Shown here piece by piece: positions 1 to 12,888 of a stretch of 64,000 nucleotides of DNA. Source of the DNA: Sabethes cyaneus (Eukaryota > Arthropoda > Insecta > Diptera > Culicidae). Both the position numbers and the translations under genes were made by a program. The notes under the pieces are model-generated. The model saw nothing but the letters and a program-made list of their open reading frames with translations, was not told the DNA's origin and made no database searches. Each line of letters starts with the position of its first letter. Position 1 is the first letter of the stretch. The stretch spans positions 238,090,027 to 238,154,026 of the forward strand of contig NC_071355.1 of assembly GCF_943734655.1 (NCBI RefSeq). The letters run 5' to 3'.

Positions 1-1315
<1,315 letters not shown>

Positions 1316-1630
1316 ACCACTGCTAACCAAAATTTTACCATTCGATAGATCTTGCAGAAATGGTGGGAGTACAACGTGTCCACGCATCACATCTTTATTG
1401 ACTTTAAAGAAGCATATGATATAGTCTGACTAGACCAGCTTTGGCAGATAAGGCACGAACACGATTTTCCGGACAAACTAACGCGACTAATCAGAGCTAC
1501 ATTGGATTGAGTGATGTGTTTCGTGCGCAGCTCAGGGACCCTCTCGAATCAATTCGAGACGTGACGAGGGTTGAAACAAGGTGACGGCTTCTCCTGCTTG
1601 ACCAGATCAATGTTTTTTATCGAAATGGTA
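1316..1630 (+). mobile_element. Degenerate RTE-like LINE reverse-transcriptase fragment
   Basis: Plus-strand translation gives a broken reverse-transcriptase core: [12 protein letters not shown], then LWQIRHEHDFPDKLTRLIRA, with two in-frame stops and a disrupted end. It matches the better preserved copy at 10175-13446 almost residue for residue ([23 protein letters not shown]). The clade is an inference from the motif pattern; the relationship to the other copies here is seen directly. Confidence 0.8.
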
Positions 1631-1917
1631 CACATAAGGGTTAAAAGTACAGGATCAAACAAGATTGGGAACCCCTGAAATAGCAGATGCCTGGGAGTAG
1701 AAGAAGGCAGCTTTACCATCCTGTTATTGAGGATTTCGGAGTTTCAAAATTAAGCTTTGCGTTTTCGTTTTTTCTTATTATTTGTATTGTCTTTCGAAGG
1801 AATGAAAAAAATTTCTTCAAAACTTAGCAATATTCACAAGGTAAAACCAACTTATTGATTGTCGTTATTGTTGTTCGGGATTTCTTCGTTCGGCTACGCA
1901 AAAACTAACGGTCGACA

Positions 1918-1923
1918 TTTAAT
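1918..1923 (-). terminator. Possible polyadenylation signal ATTAAA
   Basis: On the minus strand the first AATAAA-like hexamer after the stop codon at 2016-2018 is ATTAAA, about 95 bases downstream. The surrounding 1880-2000 is AT-rich. Plausible 3' end signal of the chitin-binding gene, but based only on sequence and distance. Confidence 0.35.
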
Positions 1924-2015
1924 AAATTAAAATAAATACAGCGGGAAAATAAATTAACCGATAAATCTATTATACAAACTCACACGTCCGTGACTCGCAC
2001 TCATTCGCACACAAC

Positions 2016-4414
2016 CTAAGCATTCTTGCACTCTTTCTCGTACGTACAGTACTCGGTACTGGAGCAGTAGAACAGCTTGCCCGGGCAGGCCATCCGAGTT
2101 TTGATGAACTTCTTCGGGCTGGCCTTGTAGCACACGTAGTAGTTACGCCGTTCGGCCGGATCCGGCATCTTGCCGTTCCGTTTGCACTTGGGAGCTTTCG
2201 GAACCGGCTGCGGAGTGGTCGTCGTTGTCGTTGTAGTAGTTGCCGTCGTTCTACCGACTGACGATTTATAGGCGGAGTGTTTCTTCAAGTTTCCGTTGGC
2301 GGGTTTACGCTTCGGTTTGGTGCGTCTTCGCTTGGCGTTGCTGGCCGTCGTAGTCGTCGTTGTAACCATCATCGTTGGCGGAATGTACGGTGCGGTGATC
2401 GACGGTACGAAGCTACTGGCGGTAGGGTTGGTGATCAGGAAAGGACCCATGTTGGGATTGGTGATGCCAACACTGCTCATGGTTGGATTGGTGATGATGT
2501 TCTGCGGGGTGTTGTTATTTTCCGGTTCCGATTCCGTTGTCACCTTGTTGCGGCTGAGAATTTTAATGGCTTCCTGTTTGATCAGATCGACGTACTTTTG
2601 AGCGGTCATAAGTTCGTGCTTCAGCTTAGTGCTGGTTTCGGTCGTCATTTGGTACTTGTTCTTGGCCAAAGCTGCCAACCGGGTCAAAGCGCTGGATTGC
2701 TGAGTAGGATTTACTTTTTTCGTAGCGTGACATGTTTTGTAGGTAAAAGTGTCGCAAATGCGAGTTTCCGCGTTGAACGCTGTAAACGAGGGACACGTAA
2801 AGGACTGGAAAGCTCCGTTGTGAGGATTGCATACGTAGTACTTGGTGCAGTCGGTCTTGTTTGGTTGTCTGGATCCAAGCGTGCAAGTGAGAACGGAAAT
2901 GCGTACTTCATCCGGGTTTGCGTCCAGCAGCGGAAGAATGCTATCTTTGTAGTCATTGTAATTCAAGGTAACACCTCCGACGGAGATGAGCTTCTTCATT
3001 TCGGGTTCGGCCGAATCCTCGTTATCTTCGTTCGAATTATCGTTTGCCACACCCTCGCCGACCACACTCTCAGCTGAAGTGTCGTCTTCTTCATCCGAAA
3101 GAGCAATTTCGTTGGACTGAGAATCTTCCCCGTCGTATCCGGGGGTATTTCGCAATCGGTTCGTAAGTTCCGCTTGATTAGGGTAGAAAGGGTTGCCAGG
3201 ATATTGATAGTTTGGCTGATTGTACATGGGGTACGTCATCGTTGGTGGGTACGCGTACATTTGAATGTTAGGCAATGGTTGCTGCGATTGGTACTGGTTT
3301 CCGTACGCATCCACCAACGTCGCCTGGTAGTTGTAATATTGTGAGTCATTCATCACCTGATCTCGCAGATTATCGTAGATCGTGGCTTGACCTAGGGTAT
3401 AAGGGTTCGTTATAGTAATACCAATCGGTTTAGAGCTAAACTGAGCGGTATTGTTGGAAAGCGATGGAAACAGTTGTTGATACATTACAGGGCTAGGTTT
3501 GTCAGGTAGTCTCGTATAGTCTTGCGTTGGAGAGCTTACGGAAATTGGAATGAAAATCGGCTTTATATACATCTCCTCCATCTGAGGCTTGTGACTAGTC
3601 ATCATTTGCTTGGATATCTCTATTATACTGCGTATCACGTCTTCCGACATTAGAGGAGATTTCTTGTGCGACTCCTCCGGTACGCGCTGTGGCACATTGA
3701 ACAAGACCGACCCCTCCGGGCGACTGGTAAACACCGGCTGATCAGCGAATGGAGATTTGTCACCGAATCCTCCGGTGGGATCTCCCTTCTGCTTTATTTG
3801 TGTCGCGTATTTGTTAAGCTTCTTCTGCTGTGTTAGAATAGTCATTAGATGCTCGGGATGAATCTTACCGTCTGATGGTAGGGGATGTTTCCGCTTTGCT
3901 TTCACCGGTACGTCACCGCTAGTCTTGTGTGCGTACTCGGCTAAAAAGGAGTTCAGTACGTTTGCTGATGGTTCGCTGCTTTCGTCGGAAGTCAATGGTA
4001 ATGGTAATGGTGAGTGTTTCCCGTGGGTATTAGACGTACTCTTAGCTGTCGTCAGTTCCACTTCTACCATCTGTCCGTCCCCGCTAAATTCATCTTCCCC
4101 CTCGTCATCCCTATACGGTTCCGATACGGTCCGATAGACAGTCGTCCGATTGTTTCCATCGCGATCCAATACAATATAATAACCTTCATTTTCGCCACTG
4201 ACAGCGCCGGCAGGATTTGATCCTGCCTTGTTGTGCTGGCTAGAACCTGCGGTCGACCCACTGGCGACAACCTTCTCCGGTGCCGGTGGTGGTGTCGTTG
4301 TTGGCAAAATGGTTGGACCGGTATAGAGCGCCGCCGGTAGATTGTTGATGCCGTACACGTTTTCACCACTTTCGTTTCCCACCTCGGCCGATAGGTTGCA
4401 CTCCCAGTCGTTAC
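2016..4414 (-). CDS. Secreted chitin-binding (peritrophin-A/CBM14) protein, exon 2
   Basis: This exon encodes residues 78-876 of a secreted protein; exon 1 is at 16893-17124. The splice acceptor is TTGCAG just upstream of 4414; no ATG opens the frame there, and joining to exon 1 restores Gly then NDWEC, supplying the sixth cysteine of the first CBM14 domain. Residues ~90-585 are low complexity, rich in P, S, N, Q and Y and probably disordered. A typical six-cysteine peritrophin-A domain lies at ~588-640 (CTLGSRQPNKTDC to YKTC). A basic Thr-rich linker (KRRRTKPKRKP, then a poly-Thr run) leads to a less typical six-cysteine domain at ~821-871 (CKRNGKMPD to EKEC), five residues from the stop. 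Such proteins bind chitin in cuticle, trachea or peritrophic matrix (family knowledge); tissue cannot be told from sequence. Orthologue not recognised. Confidence 0.9.
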
Positions 4415-4878
4415 CTGCAATGGGCGGAGAAGAAGAGCAGCGTTACGAATGGTCGCATTTTTACAGTGCTGGGATGGTAACAGTCACCAGAAAAATCAAA
4501 AAGATCATGTTAAATATATATTGCCTGCTTATTACACATGATTTTAATGATTCAATCTTTTTAAAATGGCTTGATTTAGATGGAGGTTTAGTTAGTTCAG
4601 AATAATGGCCCTACGCTAACCTGAACCAGAAAAGAATGATTTTCTCCGTCATCCGACAGCCATCAATGTCGGAAAGTCTTGAAAGTATTTTTCTTCAAGC
4701 TCACCAAACTCCTATTGTCATACTAAGGCCTAATTGGGTTCACTCTTTTAGGAATTTCTAAAGCCATATAGTAGTCTTAAAAAGTTATTCGGTTTTCTTT
4801 ATTTTTACTTCGAACTATATTCAACTTTTGTCGCAATGAAATAATATTAAAGGAGGAAAGCATTCAGTCAATAGCGTA
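4415..4878. other. Intron sequence, nothing recognised
   Basis: Start of the 12.5-kb intron seen from the exon 2 side. No coding potential, terminal repeats or transposon protein similarity noticed. Confidence 0.5.
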
Positions 4879-5013
4879 CAGTAGGGTAACCAACGTACTT
4901 TGAACCCCGTCAGCAGCTGTACATAATTTGGATACTTCCATTTTATTTTGCTGTAAGTGTCCAAATTATGTACAGCTGCTGAAGGGGTCCAAAATACGTT
5001 GGTTATCCTACCG
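4879..5013. repeat. Short fold-back (MITE-like) inverted repeat
   Basis: Two arms of about 62 bases (4879-4940 and 4952-5013) are near-perfect reverse complements around an 11-base loop. The outer ends read TAGGGTAACCAACGTA on the left and, reverse-complemented, TAGGATAACCAACGTA on the right; both arms carry CAGCAGCTGTACATAATTTG. The DNA or RNA would form one long hairpin. No clear target duplication was identified. Confidence 0.85.
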
Positions 5014-5041
5014 TTTTAATTATTGGCGGAACTAACGGGGG

Positions 5042-6112
5042 TTAGAGCTCAGTTTTTAAAATTTTGTTTAAAAATGTAGTTATAGATAGCCCTTGATTAT
5101 CAGGAGCGTCGGCTAGTTTAATAGCACCGAAGCACGCACGTAGCACATCACTCGCTCCAGGGTAGCTTTGATCAGCCGCACCAGCTTGTCCGGAAAATCG
5201 TTCTCGTGCATTATCTGCCATAGCTGTTCGTGCTCGACTGTATCGTTTGCGGCCCTGAAATCCACGAAAATTTGATGCGTGAGTACGTTGTACTCCAGAC
5301 ATTTTCGGAGGATTTGTCAGAGAGTAAAAGTGTAATCCGCGATCCTTAGTAGCCCCTTGAAGCCTGTCTGATACTGCTCTGCGAATTGACCTGCTATTGG
5401 GGATAAACGATGTAACAAAGTCTGGGAGAGCACCTTGTAGGCGGCGTTAATCAGCATAATGAGCCGGTAATTACAGCAATCGAGCATTTTTATGGATGAG
5501 ATAAGCCACACCTTCCATCCATTTCTCCGGTAGATTCTCCTCCTCCCTAATCCTTGAAACTATCCAGTAAAGTGCCATTGGTAGTGGTTCTTGACCATTT
5601 TTGTAGAGTGATGGTGAGGGAGTCGGTCCTATCCGGCAACTCTAATATTTTTCAGCTCACTGATTTCTCGCAGGATCTGTTGGAGTTCGGGACAGGCTGC
5701 TTATCGTTTGTAGGTAATCTTAGGTTAACTTTCGTTTCGCTCCTTCTTTTATATCGCCATTGAGATTATCATTGAAGAACTATTTCCATCTGTCGACCAC
5801 CTCGCGCTCGTTTGTAACGAGATTTTCCTCCTCGCTCCTACACATATCAGGATTCGGTGTGTATCCTTTACGAGATTGGTTCACTGTCTCATAGAACTTG
5901 CGCGTCTCGTTAGAACGGAATAGTTGTTCCAGCACTTCATGATCTCTGCCCTCCTTCTGGTGCTTTTTTCTCCTCAGGATCGTGGTCAACTCATTTGTCT
6001 TTGCCGGATTTTCCGAGTCGGTTTCTCGTGATTTTTCGTAGTGTTTTTAGATTTATATAGGCTGCCTTACTAGAGCCACGCTACCGAGTCTGGTGATGGG
6101 GCTACCATCTTG
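5042..6112 (-). mobile_element. Decayed RTE-like LINE, minus strand
   Basis: Same family as 10175-13446 but internally deleted and frameshifted. Visible pieces, from the element's 5' end: 5'-region sequence (6060-6112, similar to 13187-13245), an interdomain segment (TRKFYETVNQSRKGYTP, 5780-5989), the RT start (LINAAYKVLSQTLLHRLSP, 5317-5511) and a scrambled remnant of the FIDF/FPDKL region (5042-5302). Not functional. Confidence 0.8.
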
Positions 6113-7370
6113 GGTCTAGTGCCAAAACAACAGATCTCAATGCTCTGTGCCTTATTAGGTACATTGTCGACAACATGTCTGTAATGACGCAAACCGACGT
6201 CATATATACCGACCTTTCAGCCACCTTTGATAAGCTCAGTCACGTAATCACAATCGCTAAACTCAAAAGACTTGGGATAAGCGAAGCTCTCCTGCGATGG
6301 TTCCGTTCTTATCTAACTGATCGTCAGCTGATGGTTGCCATCGGTAATTGTAGATCCAGTACATTCCGTGCCACCTCAGGAGTTCCGCAGGGCAGTCACC
6401 TCGGACCGCTCATATTCTTACTCTATTTCAACCTCGTGCTGGAAGGACCATGATTATCATATGCCGATGATCTAAAAAAATCTGCCATCTCCGCTCAACT
6501 GACGACTGCCAAGTAACAATCTGGGTTTTATTACGCTCTTATTATGGCGCTTTTAACCGAAATTGGTCATAAAAACTGCAATAAGATTGCAATAAAACTG
6601 ACATTGTTACTTGGGCTGCCGCGCAAACTGCCTGGTGTACCTTAAATAGAATGATTGTAAATCCCTCGAAGTGCTCTGTTATCCTTCTCATGTAAAAAAG
6701 ATGCCGCTATTTTTAACTACACGCTGCTATCGAACACTATCGAGCAGATCGATCTTATCAAAGACCTATAATCCTATAATCCTCGATATAAAGCTAACTT
6801 TCAGACAGCATATATCGTTTTATATCATCAACAAATCCTCCAGGACCCTGGGATTCATTTTTAGGATCGCCAAAAGTTTCACAGACATCTACTGCTTAAA
6901 AGCATTATACTGCTCCCTGGTCAGGTCGAATGTAGAGTATTATTCTGCGGTCTGGAACCCGAACTACCACAACAGTTCCGAACTGATGCTGAACTGATGC
7001 TGATCCACCTGGATATTCTTTCTACACGGAGTGATACATCTAAAGCACTGCTAGTCGCCGACACGACCACGAGTCAGTGCTTTCGGCACCTATTTCAAGA
7101 CAAAAATTTAAAGTCGGCAATCAGCGTCAGCACATGCAGCATCAAAGACAGTAACCCTTCGAACTCTGATGAGTGGTCTAGCCCTTATAAAAGCCGAAAT
7201 CGGCGGAATCAATCTGAATTCGTTCCCAATATGGTTCCCAAATACCGAAATGGACTCCGTCACGTACAGACCTCGAACAATTTGGTGTACTCGTTGCAGT
7301 AATTTTATGAAAACACTTGATTTAATTTTTATCACAGATTGTCGAAGTCTCTTCCGCCGACCATTGTTGG
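6109..7370 (+). mobile_element. Decayed Jockey-clade LINE, 5'-truncated
   Basis: Plus-strand reverse transcriptase: TQTDVIYTDLSATFDKLSH, RWFRSYLTDRQLMVAIG, TSGVPQGSHLGPLIFLLYFN and the active-site box SYADD (6450-6470). After a MITE insertion (6508-6615) it continues with NPSKCSV, LTFRQHISFYI, LGFIFRIAKSFTD and ALYCSLVRSNVEY, then a frameshifted tail ending near SLFRRPLL. Several frameshifts make it a pseudogene. Jockey clade is inferred from the GVPQGS..GPL and tail motifs. Confidence 0.8.
6508..6615. repeat. MITE with CCAAGTAACA termini inside the Jockey LINE
   Basis: About 107 bases bounded by CCAAGTAACAATCTGGGTTTTAT on the left and an inverted match ending TGTTACTTGGG on the right. It interrupts Jockey coding sequence just after the YADD box. 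A sister copy lies at 33209-33316 in another Jockey element. A target duplication is not clear (GC on both sides is possible). Confidence 0.75.
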
Positions 7371-7593
7371 ATAAATCTTCTCTTCTTTATTGCTTCAAAA
7401 ATTCAAAAGATACGATTAAAACTGTGACAGCAAACACATTTTTGAATCCGTTTTCAGGCACAATTTGCTTCGATCCCAATATTATCATAACACTCCAAAT
7501 GGTCAAAACACAAATGTCATAAGTTTCAAATATCAGTAAACATGATTTTTAGCAAACAAACATTTAGCATAGAAAAATTGGAATGCAGACTCT

Positions 7594-8291
7594 CAGGGGG
7601 CATAGTACTTTTTCAACTTAAAAAAATCGAAATTTTTTTTATTGATTATTTCGAAAGATTAACATTTTGACCATATGTGTTTCAAGTCATTTCAATGAAT
7701 TCCAAAAATTGACAAAGTGACAGCTATTTGTACCGCGCATGTCTGGAGCGATTACACGGCGAATAAAAAGTTCAACGTCGTTTTTCTCGAAACCAGGTTT
7801 TGAAAGTCGGTACTATAAATATCTCAAGAACGGCTCAAGCAATTCTCATGATTCTTTTTTTATTTTAAAGCCAACAAAATTATCTAGTGTTTGACCCATC
7901 CTTTTTTTGATATTACTATTTTTGTATTTTTTAGAAATGTTTAAAGTCAATTTTTTCGACTAAAACCTTACTTCTATGTTTGAATGTCCGCCATTTTGTT
8001 ATGCGTTCGAATTTAAAAAAAAGGATGGGTCGTTTTGGAATTTTTCAATTCGGATAAGACCTCCAGCGCCAATCCATGGTACCGCAAATCATGTTTTTTT
8101 GAACGATCATGTTCAAGGAGCCGTAGGGGAGAGGTGAAGAGGTTCACATATGCAAACAAAATTGTAAATATTAGTATAAAGTGCAATGTTTGGAATGCAA
8201 AAGACCCGAATCGATTCGCTTTTCGCGTTATCAAGAATAAAATATTTGAAATTAGGCAAAAAATATGGTGTAAAAAGTACTATTCCCCCTT
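7594..8291. mobile_element. Non-autonomous inverted-repeat element, ~0.7 kb
   Basis: Left end reads CAGGGGGCATAGTACTTTTT and the right end, reverse-complemented, reads AAGGGGGAATAGTACTTTTT, giving terminal inverted repeats of about 20 bases. The interior is AT-rich with no transposase sequence. The right end abuts TTAA; the left target copy is degraded. Superfamily not assigned. Confidence 0.65.
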
Positions 8292-8479
8292 AAGTAAGGT
8301 TAAGTTAAGAAAAGAAAACCGAATTGGAAAGATTACAGGTTACTACCTTGAGGCACACCAGACAGGTTAGTAAACCGAGAGGAGTAGCAGAAGCCAAGCT
8401 GCAGGTGTGGAACACTGCTGCATAAGTATGAACTGTGCTATCCAGCAAATTTCCAGCGCTAAGTTATGGAATTTTTGAA

Positions 8480-8640
8480 CGTAGGACTACGTCTTACTTT
8501 AATAGGGTGACATGCTGCGAAAACAATGATCGTGACACGAAAAAGTGATAGATTTTGAACTCAATGTCAATCAGTTCTGTACCGATTTTGCTGGTTCGCA
8601 TACCAATCGATTCACAAAACATGTGCCTATTCTGTGGTTT
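8480..8640 (+). repeat. Dispersed repeat with ACGTAGGACTACGT palindrome
   Basis: Contains ACGTAGGACTACGTCTTAC, then ATAGGGTGACAT, GTGACACGAAAAA, GATTTTGAAC and ACCAATCGAT in this order. The same order is seen on the minus strand of 58690-58880. Non-coding; class unknown. I believe this motif is common in Aedes DNA, but that is memory and not tested. Confidence 0.6.
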
Positions 8641-8857
8641 TTACAAAAAGATGGTTCTTTACAGCTACATCAGATGGAAGCTTACATAAAGTTAAACAAT
8701 TTTAGTGAATTTACATAAGCTTCCAACCAATCACGTTTGAGCATTTTCGGGTATGAAATCGACACTTCCATTGCATTTATCAGGTAGATGTGAGAGCGAA
8801 ATCCACCGTTTTTATAACCTTTTAGTCTAATTATTGCCGTTTTATTGAAAACTAGCT

Positions 8858-9053
8858 GTAACCCGCGCGCGTTGCTTCGCATCTAACTGAGAGCAAATTG
8901 ATGGTACGCTAGGTAACTCTATGAGGTGCAACTACGTTACTTTTGCTCGTCTTTAATGCAATCTGGTATGATTGGTTTGAGTCTTTGCTTAATGTGGGCG
9001 ATTATTACCACGAAAGTACATATCGCTACAGACAAGGCTCTTATATATAGACT
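8858..9053 (+). repeat. Dispersed repeat, copy 1 (CTAGCTGTAACCCGCGCG start)
   Basis: Begins CTAGCTGTAACCCGCGCGCG, runs through GAGAGCAAATTG and ends in TTATATATAGA. The same sequence occurs in reverse at 21722-21903, and a partial copy follows directly at 9054. The GC-rich head and TATATA tail suggest a short interspersed element; superfamily not known to me. Confidence 0.7.
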
Positions 9054-9240
9054 AGCTGTAACCCCCGCGCGTCGCCTCGCGTCTAATTGAGAGCAAATTG
9101 GAGGTACGCTTTGTAACGTTAACGCTATGTAATTTGCTAGATAAGTTTTTCCATCCGTTCCGTAAAATTTTCAATTCAATTGTAATGTTTTGTAAAACAA
9201 ATTCAGCAAACCCTTTTATTATGAAAAAATATCTCATCTA
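9054..9240 (+). repeat. Dispersed repeat, partial copy 2
   Basis: Starts with the same GC-rich head (AGCTGTAACCCCCGCGCG, then GTCTAATTGAGAGCAAATTG) immediately after copy 1, then diverges at about 9115, so the homologous part is about 60 bases. Confidence 0.55.
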
Positions 9241-10174
9241 GTGAGAACTAGTTAAATCGACCGTTCAATTTTGAATCAATTTTGAATGAGCTGATGGTTG
9301 TAGCAACGGATCGATTATGTTTATATTATTTGCTGAATTCGGGTAAATATCGAAAACAGAAACCAAAGCGAATTCAATTTTTTCTGTTATTTTGATCGTA
9401 TTTAAAAGTTTTTAACATTGCATCGTACCATTTCATCGTTACACACAGCATGACCCCACCGCACCGCGGTGGTACTAGCAGTGGATTTTCCTTCTTGGAA
9501 CACCGGAACACCGGTACGACTCCATCGATATGCGTCGGTGATGCAGTGTTTGGCTTCGATTCATTGATCTTGAAGGTGGCGGCTGCTAAAATTGCGGCTC
9601 ATTCTCGACCTGTATGCTAATGGCTTGTAGCCGATACAGAAACACAGTTTCTCGGAAGGATTAAACACGAATTATGTAATTACTATTTTGCTAAATCTTT
9701 TATTTCAAGTCCCATAGCTTGAGTAAACAATACGTTAGTTGCTGTAGGAACTGTAAAATGCAAGTTAAATGCTTTGGTGAAAATATGACTAACGCTTTGA
9801 TGTGTATTGACAGTCATTAACACCCTCTGTAGTCTATTGGTGTATCGACTGGGTCAGAACCCCTGTGAATGTAGATTTCCATATCCTTGAACTGGAGACA
9901 ACTTCGTAAACCTGAGGAGGATAATCAGGCTCTCTTCCGATTGAATTTGACAATGACGCATTGAAGACTTCTCCGAAAGCTGAGTTTCAGATGTTTCATG
10001 GTAGGACGCCTAGTCTGCAAGAGCTGCTTCCGACCGAACGACCGAATCGCTAGCCTTAAGGCTATCGAGATCCGCTAATGGTGCTGGTAACCATTTGGTG
10101 GCTAGTAATACATATCAGGAACGCTTGATGACTTATTCTTGCGTATTGGCTACAATAACCCTGTAACAGTATAA
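9241..10174. other. Intron sequence, nothing firm
   Basis: No intact reading frame, terminal repeat or RNA gene was seen. A faint translated match around 9965-10020 (QMFHGRTPSLQEL) recalls copia-type integrase sequence but is too short to call. Confidence 0.4.
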
Positions 10175-11062
10175 CATATCTTCTTCTTCAGCAGCATAGA
10201 GCCGGGGTGGCTCGTGCTGTTTCAAGCACTCGTCTCCATTCAACTCGGTCTTGGGTCACTCGTCGCCAATTTCCTAGTCGTCTCAGAAGTCGCAAATCTC
10301 TTTCGACCTGGTCGAGCCATCGTGCACGTTGGGCCTTCCCTGTTCCTGGTGCCGGTGGGGTTGTTGGAGAGGACTAATTTCGTCGCACTGTCGTCCGGCA
10401 TCCTTACGACGTGTCCGGCTCACCGTAGCCTGCTAACTTTCGCTGGATGTACGATGGGAGTCTCCCCAAGCAGTGCCTGTAGCTCGTGATTCATACGCCT
10501 CCGCCACTCTCCGCTTTCAGTTTGTACTCCACCAAATATCGTCCGCAGCACTTTCCGCTCGAACACGGCAAGGGCGCGTATGTCTTCCGTGAGCAGCGTC
10601 ACGGTTTCAAGTCCATAAAGAACTACCGGTCTAAAAAGAGTTTTGTACATTGTTAGTTTCGTGCGGCGGCGTACGCTTCCTGATCGAAGCGTTTTACGAA
10701 GGGCAAAGTAGGCTCCATTTCCCGCTTGGATGCGCTGCTGGATCTCCTTACTAGCGTTGTTGTCCGCAGTCACCAGCGATCTTAAATACACGAACTCCTC
10801 TAGGTCGTCGCCGCCAACGGTTACCGTCCGTGGGAGGCGCGCGTTTGTTTCCTTTGAGCCTCTTCCTTTCATTTATTTGGTCTTCGACGCATTTATTTTT
10901 AGCCCAATTCTCCTAGAATCCGCTTTGAGTCTGGCGTAGATTGCCTCCGCCATCGCAAAGTTCCTGGCTATAATATCGAAGTCATCTGCAAAGCCTAGAA
11001 GTTGGCTACCCTTGGTAAAAATCGTGCCTCTCGTTTCGATGCCCGCTCGTCGGATCACCCCC

Positions 11063-11740
11063 TCAAGAGCGATGTTGAAGAGCATGCAGGATACCGTCAC
11101 TTTGTCTCAACCCTCGTCGCGTCTCGAAGGGACTCGAGCGTGTCCCAGAGATGCGTACGAAACACATCACTCGATCCAATGTAGCTCTGATCAGTCGCGT
11201 CAGTTTGTCCGGAAAACCGTATTCGTGCATTATCTGCCATAGCTTGTCTCGATCGACTGTATCGTATGTTGCTTTGAAATCAATAAAGATGTGATGCGTC
11301 GGCACGCTGTACTCCCGACATTTCTGCAAGATCTGTCGGATAGTAAATATTTGGTCCGTAGTTGCCATGAAACCCGCCTGATAATTCCCTACGAAACCTT
11401 GTGCTATCGGTGACAACCGGCGTAACAGGATCTGGGAGAGTACCTTGTAGGCGGCGTTTACCAGTGTAATACCACGATAGTTGCAGCAGTCTAGCCGATC
11501 ACCCTTTTTGTAGATAGGACAAACCACTCCTTTCATCCATTCCTCCGGCAGCTTTTCCTTCTTCCAAATCCTCGAAATAACCCAGTGTAGAGCCTTTGCT
11601 AGCATTTCTCCGCCATGTTTATAAAGCTCTGCCGGTAGGCGGTCCTTCCCAGCGGCTTTATTGGTCTTCAGCAGCCCGATTTCTCGTTTGACTTCTTGGA
11701 GATCAGGTGCTAGGACATTACTATCTTCTATGGGCGCTCC
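11063..11740 (-). pseudogene. LINE reverse-transcriptase core, part of 10175-13446
   Basis: Encodes the fingers/palm start of the reverse transcriptase: AGKDRLPAELYKHGGEML, NYRGITLVNAAYKVLSQ, QAGFMATTDQIFTIRQIL, FIDFKATYDTVD and RGLRQSDG. The reading frame breaks at ~11090 and resumes one frame over at 10873-11100 with the catalytic GFADDFDII. The two catalytic aspartates of the ADD box are present; the preceding RQGDG motif is altered to RQSDG. Confidence 0.8.
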
Positions 11741-12042
11741 TAGGTTAATTTCCGTTCCGCCTCCTTCTGCGACTTCGGCATTGAGAACTGAAGAACTGCT
11801 TCCACCTGTCGACCACCTCGCGCTCGTTTGTAATTAGATTCCCTCCCTCGTCCCTACACATGTCAGGTTTCGGTGTGTAGCCCTTCCGAGTTTGGTTCAC
11901 CTTCTCATAAAATTTGCGCGTGTCATTAGCTCGGAATAGTTGCTCTAACTCTTCACGATCTCTGTCCTCCTTTTGGCGCTTTTTTCTCCTCAGGATCGTG
12001 GTCAACTGGTTCCTAGCTCGTCGGGATTTGGCCACGTTCTCT

Positions 12043-12888
12043 CTAGTGGCAATACTTAGATAATTTTTCCATGCATTTTTTTCTCCTCGACCGCTTGTTG
12101 GCTTTCCCCATCCATCCCCAATCAATTTGTGTACTCCGAGGCTCAATACCTAGTGCCGCGGTAGCGGCCTCTCCGATGGCCGAGCGTATTCTGCCCCAAC
12201 CGTCTTCGAGGTTTGAAGCACCTAACTCCTCGGAAGAAGGCAGTGCCTCATTCAGTACTCGCGCGTAGTTCTCGGCAGCTTGTGGGTTATCTAACTGCCT
12301 GATGTTCAGCCGAGCAGGGCGGCTTTGACGTGTCCGGTATACGGTGGACAGCTTTGAGCGCACATGTACTGCTACTAGGTAATGGTCAGAATCAATATCC
12401 GCACCCCGAAGGGAGCGTACGTTCGTGATGTTAGAGAAAAACCGGCCCTCTATGAGAACGTGGTCAATTGGGTTTATTATACATTGGTCAGGTGACTTCC
12501 AGGTGGCTTTGTGGATATCCTTGCGCGGGAAAAAGGTGCTTCGGATCACCAGGCCTCGGAAAGCTTCGAAGTGTATACATCGTTGGCCGTTATTGTTCGT
12601 GTCGGTGTGCAGGCTATGGGGTCCTACCACCGGTCTATACATTTTTTCCCTACCGACCTGGGCGTTCATATCCTCAATGACGATCTTGATGCCCCGTGAC
12701 GAGCAGCTGTCGTACGTTGCCTCCAGCCTCACATAGAACACTTCTTTCTCATCGTCGGATCTACCTTCGTGCGGGCAGTGCACGTTAATGATGCTATGAT
12801 TGGAGAAACGGCCCTTTATCCTCAATACACACATTCTCTCGTTGACCGCCTTCCAATCTATCACGCGATTCTGCATTCCGCCCAGCAC
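12043..12888 (-). pseudogene. LINE endonuclease domain (APE type), part of 10175-13446
   Basis: The open stretch encodes a large part of an apurinic-like endonuclease that nicks target DNA in non-LTR retrotransposons. Visible landmarks are VHCPHEGRSDDEKEVFY, the D-x-N pocket as DMNAQVG, ATWKSPD, and the catalytic SDH in GADIDSDHYLVAVH. The true N-terminus would lie upstream (12900-13190), where stops interrupt. It runs into the interdomain segment through a frameshift near 12050. Confidence 0.75.

Noticed and set aside
2277..3077. Long plus-strand frame (266 codons)
   Set aside because: Antisense shadow of the chitin-binding exon; no family features, while the minus-strand frame has three cysteine domains and a splice partner.
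4380..4382. GTG as start of the 788-codon chitin-binding frame
   Set aside because: Eukaryotic gene; the codon is internal. The acceptor at 4414 and the missing sixth cysteine show that the frame continues from exon 1.
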